From Microcaldota archaeon (GTDB lineage: Archaea; Micrarchaeota; Micrarchaeia; Anstonellales; J096), in NCBI GenBank assembly GCA_026396375.1, contig JAPLWW010000073.1, forward strand, positions 1-7,841: a DNA stretch of 7,841 nucleotides. The letters run 5' to 3'. The notes beneath the pieces are model-generated. The model made no database searches. It saw only the letters and a list, made by a program, of their open reading frames with translations, and was not told the DNA's origin. Shown one piece after another: positions 5,654 to 7,841 of this stretch. The position numbers were made by a program, and so were the translations under genes. Each line of letters begins with the position of its first letter. Position 1 is the stretch's first letter.

Positions 5654-7429
5654 CTATTTCTTCCCCAAGCTCAGCTCCTCCATGTTGATCCTGTTGCCAA
5701 AATCCCTCATCAATTTAGAATTGTCATTGCCGTATTCCTTGGCCAATTTTTCAAGCTCCTTCCCGCTTATTATCTTGAGGGATTCAAGGACTTTCTTCTT
5801 CTCTTCCTTGGAGCAGACCCTTTTTATGTAGTCATAGATGGCCTTTTTCGTTATCTTCCCTTTATTGAAAAGCATCAAGGCCTCAACAACAACGTCTTCA
5901 TCTATTTCTATCTTTTCCCTGCTTAGCCTTATCCAGGTATCTTCTAGGGTTATTGCGGCTACCGAAGGGTCTATCTTCTTCTCAACAAGATCCTCAAAAA
6001 GAGGCAGCTGCCTGCTCCTTATCATCTTCCCTGCAAGGTCTTTGTTAAGGATGCCTTCAAGCCAGGCCAGCATTTTCCCATACGTCTTTCTCTCTATCTG
6101 CTTTGCAAGCTTAATTATGCTTTTATCATATTCTATGATAGGAATGTCAGTTTCAGGGTACATCCTTGCGCTTGTCGCGATCGGCCTCATGTATGAACTG
6201 GCCCCTGAAGGCAAAGCCTGCCTGGTTTCCTTCGGAATCGTATTGACCAGGGCCCTTTGCTTTGCAAATGAAATTGCCTTCAGTGCGGTTTCCCTGGGCG
6301 CAACGACAATCACAAATGAGTCACCATCCCCTGCATTCAATCTTTCCCTTATCTGCCTTACGCAATGCTCGCCGAAGCCGTATTTCTCCAGCTTTTCGTC
6401 TGAATGGATTATTCCCTTGACTCCTGCATGCTTCGCATAGTCTGAAATTTCGGAACCATACCTTCTTTCCGGGTTTATTTCCATTCCCAGCAATCCCTTA
6501 TGGTTGGGCATCAATATCGCAATCGCCGATTCCCCTTTCTCAACCGCGCTTTTCACAAACCCTGAAACAGCATTCATTTTTATTATCCCGGTTATGTCTG
6601 TCGGATTCGACTTCTTCAGCAGGGAGTAGGCGTTCCTCTTTCCAAGCTCCTTTGAGATTTCAACAAGCTTCCTCTGCCTTTCTATCTCATTGCCTATCCA
6701 TTTCGGAATCATGAAAAGCTCCTGCGCTCCCTTGATTTCTACCCTTTCGCCTTCAGGGATGCTGACATTAAGGTCCTGCCTTATTGTCCCTATCCCCCTT
6801 TCCGCAACGCCGGCTATCCTCATCGCCAATCCCATCTTTTCAGCAGTCTCAACGCAATGCTCCGCATCGACAATGTCAGGGGCAGTCGCGATCTCAATAA
6901 GCGGAATTCCCAGCCTGTCCAGGGAAAAGACCTTTTTTCCGTTCTCCTCTCCCACGATGCCTGCGCTTTCCTCCTCAATGCAAAGCGTGTCTATCCCCAC
7001 CTTTCCCTCTGATGTTTCGACAAAGCCATCTAATGCAACCAAGCAGGTCCTCTGGAATCCCGAAGTGTTGCTTCCGTCAATTACTATCTTCCTCATGACA
7101 TTCGGCTTGTCTATGATCTTCATGTTGAACTGCATTGCGATCCCAAGTGCATAGGCAAGGGCCCTCTGGTTCATCCTGTGGGGAGGCTCCTCGTCCGCGT
7201 CAACAAGGCAGCAGGAATCATCAAAATAATTGTATTCAATTTCCTTTCCCTTCTCATGCTCCTTTTTTGCCGCTATGTCCACCTTTCCAAGCTCGGAAAG
7301 GGACAGGTGAAGCTCCCTTCCTATCTTCTCGTCGGATTTCCTCTCCTTGTTGTAGCAGTGGGGGCAGTCGCAGAACAGCTTGCCGGTGTTGAGCCTCTGG
7401 TGGATCTCTATGCCTATCTTTATTCCCAT
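5654..7429 (-). CDS. gatE: Glu-tRNA(Gln) amidotransferase subunit E
   Basis: GatE is the tRNA-binding, kinase-like subunit of the archaeal GatDE complex, which turns misacylated Glu-tRNA-Gln into Gln-tRNA-Gln with ammonia released by GatD. The protein is 591 aa, near the usual length. Signatures in order: IGIEIHQRL (5-13), cysteines C20, C22 and C25 in a zinc-type cluster, DADEEPPH (77-84), the MRKIVIDGSNTSGFQRT block (112-128), then EEESA, DRLGIPLIEIATAPD, GIGTIRQDLNVSI and VEIKGAQ. An insertion domain of the kind found in archaeal GatE and bacterial AspRS spans roughly 265-390, and a helical tail domain follows. The start is the ATG at 7429, where the family N-terminus begins and which is 25 nt from a TATA-like box. 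In-frame starts at 7438 (ATG) and 7453 (TTG) are possible. The stop is TAG. gatD is not in the window, so it must be encoded elsewhere if the pathway is complete. Confidence 0.97.
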   Translation of the reverse strand: MGIKIGIEIHQRLNTGKLFCDCPHCYNKERKSDEKIGRELHLSLSELGKVDIAAKKEHEKGKEIEYNYFDDSCCLVDADEEPPHRMNQRALAYALGIAMQFNMKIIDKPNVMRKIVIDGSNTSGFQRTCLVALDGFVETSEGKVGIDTLCIEEESAGIVGEENGKKVFSLDRLGIPLIEIATAPDIVDAEHCVETAEKMGLAMRIAGVAERGIGTIRQDLNVSIPEGERVEIKGAQELFMIPKWIGNEIERQRKLVEISKELGKRNAYSLLKKSNPTDITGIIKMNAVSGFVKSAVEKGESAIAILMPNHKGLLGMEINPERRYGSEISDYAKHAGVKGIIHSDEKLEKYGFGEHCVRQIRERLNAGDGDSFVIVVAPRETALKAISFAKQRALVNTIPKETRQALPSGASSYMRPIATSARMYPETDIPIIEYDKSIIKLAKQIERKTYGKMLAWLEGILNKDLAGKMIRSRQLPLFEDLVEKKIDPSVAAITLEDTWIRLSREKIEIDEDVVVEALMLFNKGKITKKAIYDYIKRVCSKEEKKKVLESLKIISGKELEKLAKEYGNDNSKLMRDFGNRINMEELSLGKK

Positions 7430-7449
7430 AAAAACCATTTTCCTGAAAA

Positions 7450-7460
7450 CCAATAAAAGC
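7450..7460 (-). promoter_or_regulatory. Possible TATA-like box of gatE
   Basis: Read on the - strand, GCTTTTATTGG contains TTTTATT with its A at 7454, 25 nt before the ATG at 7429. This matches the spacing of the + strand promoters, although the sequence is a poorer fit to their consensus. A start at 7429 would then be leaderless; the alternative ATG at 7438 has an AGG only 3 nt upstream. Confidence 0.45.
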
Positions 7461-7476
7461 CTATCCTTTCCAAAGC

Positions 7477-7488
7477 AAAACTAGTTTT
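7477..7488. promoter_or_regulatory. Perfect palindrome upstream of gatE
   Basis: AAAACTAGTTTT is a perfect 12-bp palindrome centred about 28 bp upstream of the putative gatE TATA-like box. It could be a dimeric regulator site. Being AT-rich and short, it could also be chance. Confidence 0.35.
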
Positions 7489-7501
7489 TCTTTACCGTAG
7501 G

Positions 7502-7522
7502 AGCCTTTTTTGAAAAAAGGCT
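7502..7522. terminator. Perfect inverted repeat, possible hairpin or operator
   Basis: AGCCTTTTTT (7502-7511) and AAAAAAGGCT (7513-7522) are perfect 10-base arms around a single central base. On either strand it gives a GC-tipped stem with T-tracts. It may act in termination of the upstream - strand gene, or as a symmetric protein site before gatE. Confidence 0.45.
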
Positions 7523-7533
7523 TCACCCAAAAA

Positions 7534-7547
7534 TTATTTGCAAATAA
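7534..7547. promoter_or_regulatory. Perfect 14-bp palindrome
   Basis: TTATTTGCAAATAA is fully self-complementary and lies between two longer inverted repeats in the same intergenic region. A helix-turn-helix regulator could bind it, but there is no independent support. Confidence 0.35.
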
Positions 7548-7565
7548 AAGGAAGGTTGGAACTTC

Positions 7566-7585
7566 AAGGAAACCTTGGTTTCCTT
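7566..7585 (-). terminator. Hairpin just downstream of the right-edge gene
   Basis: AAGGAAACC (7566-7574) and GGTTTCCTT (7577-7585) form a perfect 9-bp inverted repeat with a 2-base centre. It begins 16 bp after the stop codon of the - strand gene that ends at 7602, the usual place for a 3' end or terminator. Pyrimidine-rich sequence follows on the - strand. Confidence 0.5.
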
Positions 7586-7601
7586 ACAGAAAGAAAGGGG
7601 C

Positions 7602-7832
7602 TTACTTCAGTTCAATGTCCCTTATCCTGAATATGCCTTTTTCGGATACCTTCGGGCTGAGCTTGATTCCCATGTTGGAGAAATATGCCTTCAGCTTTTC
7701 AACAGGATACCCATCTGGAAAATCGACATTTATTTTGGATATCTTCTCTATCGGGGAATATTCCTTCACAATCTCCACTATCTTGTTAAGAATCAGAAAA
7801 GCCCTTTCATCATCACTATCATTGTTTTCCAT
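7602..7832 (-). CDS. Short hypothetical protein, possibly 5'-truncated by the window edge
   Basis: A 76-aa protein that I do not recognise. It begins with an acidic stretch (MENNDSDDE), followed by a hydrophobic helix (about 9-24) and an alternating pattern in KINVDFPDGYPVEKLKAYFSNMG and GIFRIRDIELK that suggests a small alpha/beta domain. No signal peptide, membrane segment or catalytic motif is seen. The ATG at 7832 is plausible, but the nine bases upstream contain no stop, so the reading frame may continue out of the window. It is followed by a hairpin (7566-7585) and lies in the same orientation as gatE, 172 bp upstream of it, so the two probably have separate transcripts. Confidence 0.6.
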   Translation of the reverse strand: MENNDSDDERAFLILNKIVEIVKEYSPIEKISKINVDFPDGYPVEKLKAYFSNMGIKLSPKVSEKGIFRIRDIELK

Positions 7833-7841
7833 CCCAAGCCC

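Noticed and set aside
5838..6440. A 200-codon + strand frame opposite gatE
   Set aside because: It is the antisense shadow of the conserved gatE coding sequence, with a Ser/Leu-rich composition typical of such shadows and no promoter or start signal.
6690..7154. A 154-codon + strand frame opposite gatE
   Set aside because: It also lies wholly antisense to the conserved catalytic part of gatE and has a low-complexity, Ser/Pro/Ile-rich translation.

Overview
The window reads as a piece of an archaeal chromosome, most likely from a DPANN-type lineage, although the exact phylum cannot be fixed from the sequence alone. The archaeal call rests on three things. The 16S rRNA carries the archaeal 915-region signature exactly (407-426). 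A tRNA-dependent amidotransferase subunit E (GatE) is present, a protein confined to archaea. A stand-alone archaeal-type Taw1 (wyosine-base synthase) is also present. The DPANN suggestion is inference, from a 16S that departs from classical archaeal primer sites and from the compact neighbourhood.

Layout. Positions 1-1022 are the 3' two-thirds of a 16S rRNA gene on the + strand, cut by the window start. No 23S or tRNA gene follows. Instead there are two tandem ankyrin-repeat genes (1168-1674 and 1739-2335), each preceded by an almost identical 39-bp promoter block. A small membrane-protein gene with its own promoter follows (2464-2754). Next is a four-gene + strand cluster: a 264-aa helical protein of unknown function (2804-3598), an AIM24/TIGR00266-family protein (3611-4279), a single-domain MazG-like nucleotide pyrophosphohydrolase (4294-4668) and taw1 (4637-5647, overlapping mazG). 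gatE (5654-7429, - strand) converges on taw1 with 6 bp between the stop codons. An intergenic stretch packed with perfect palindromes separates gatE from a short - strand gene of unknown function at the right edge (7602-7832).

Function and expression. The recognisable metabolic theme is translation fidelity. Taw1 builds the tricyclic base at position 37 of tRNA-Phe, and GatE with its absent partner GatD makes Gln-tRNA-Gln. MazG probably cleans the nucleotide pool. The genes that begin transcription units share a box of the form TTWAAACTNTTT about 25-27 nt before the start codon, which predicts leaderless mRNAs, while aim24, inside the cluster, has a clear AGGTG Shine-Dalgarno element. This fits a 16S 3' tail whose anti-Shine-Dalgarno reads CACCTCA rather than CACCTCC. 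I found no CRISPR array, insertion sequence, tRNA or obvious defence system.
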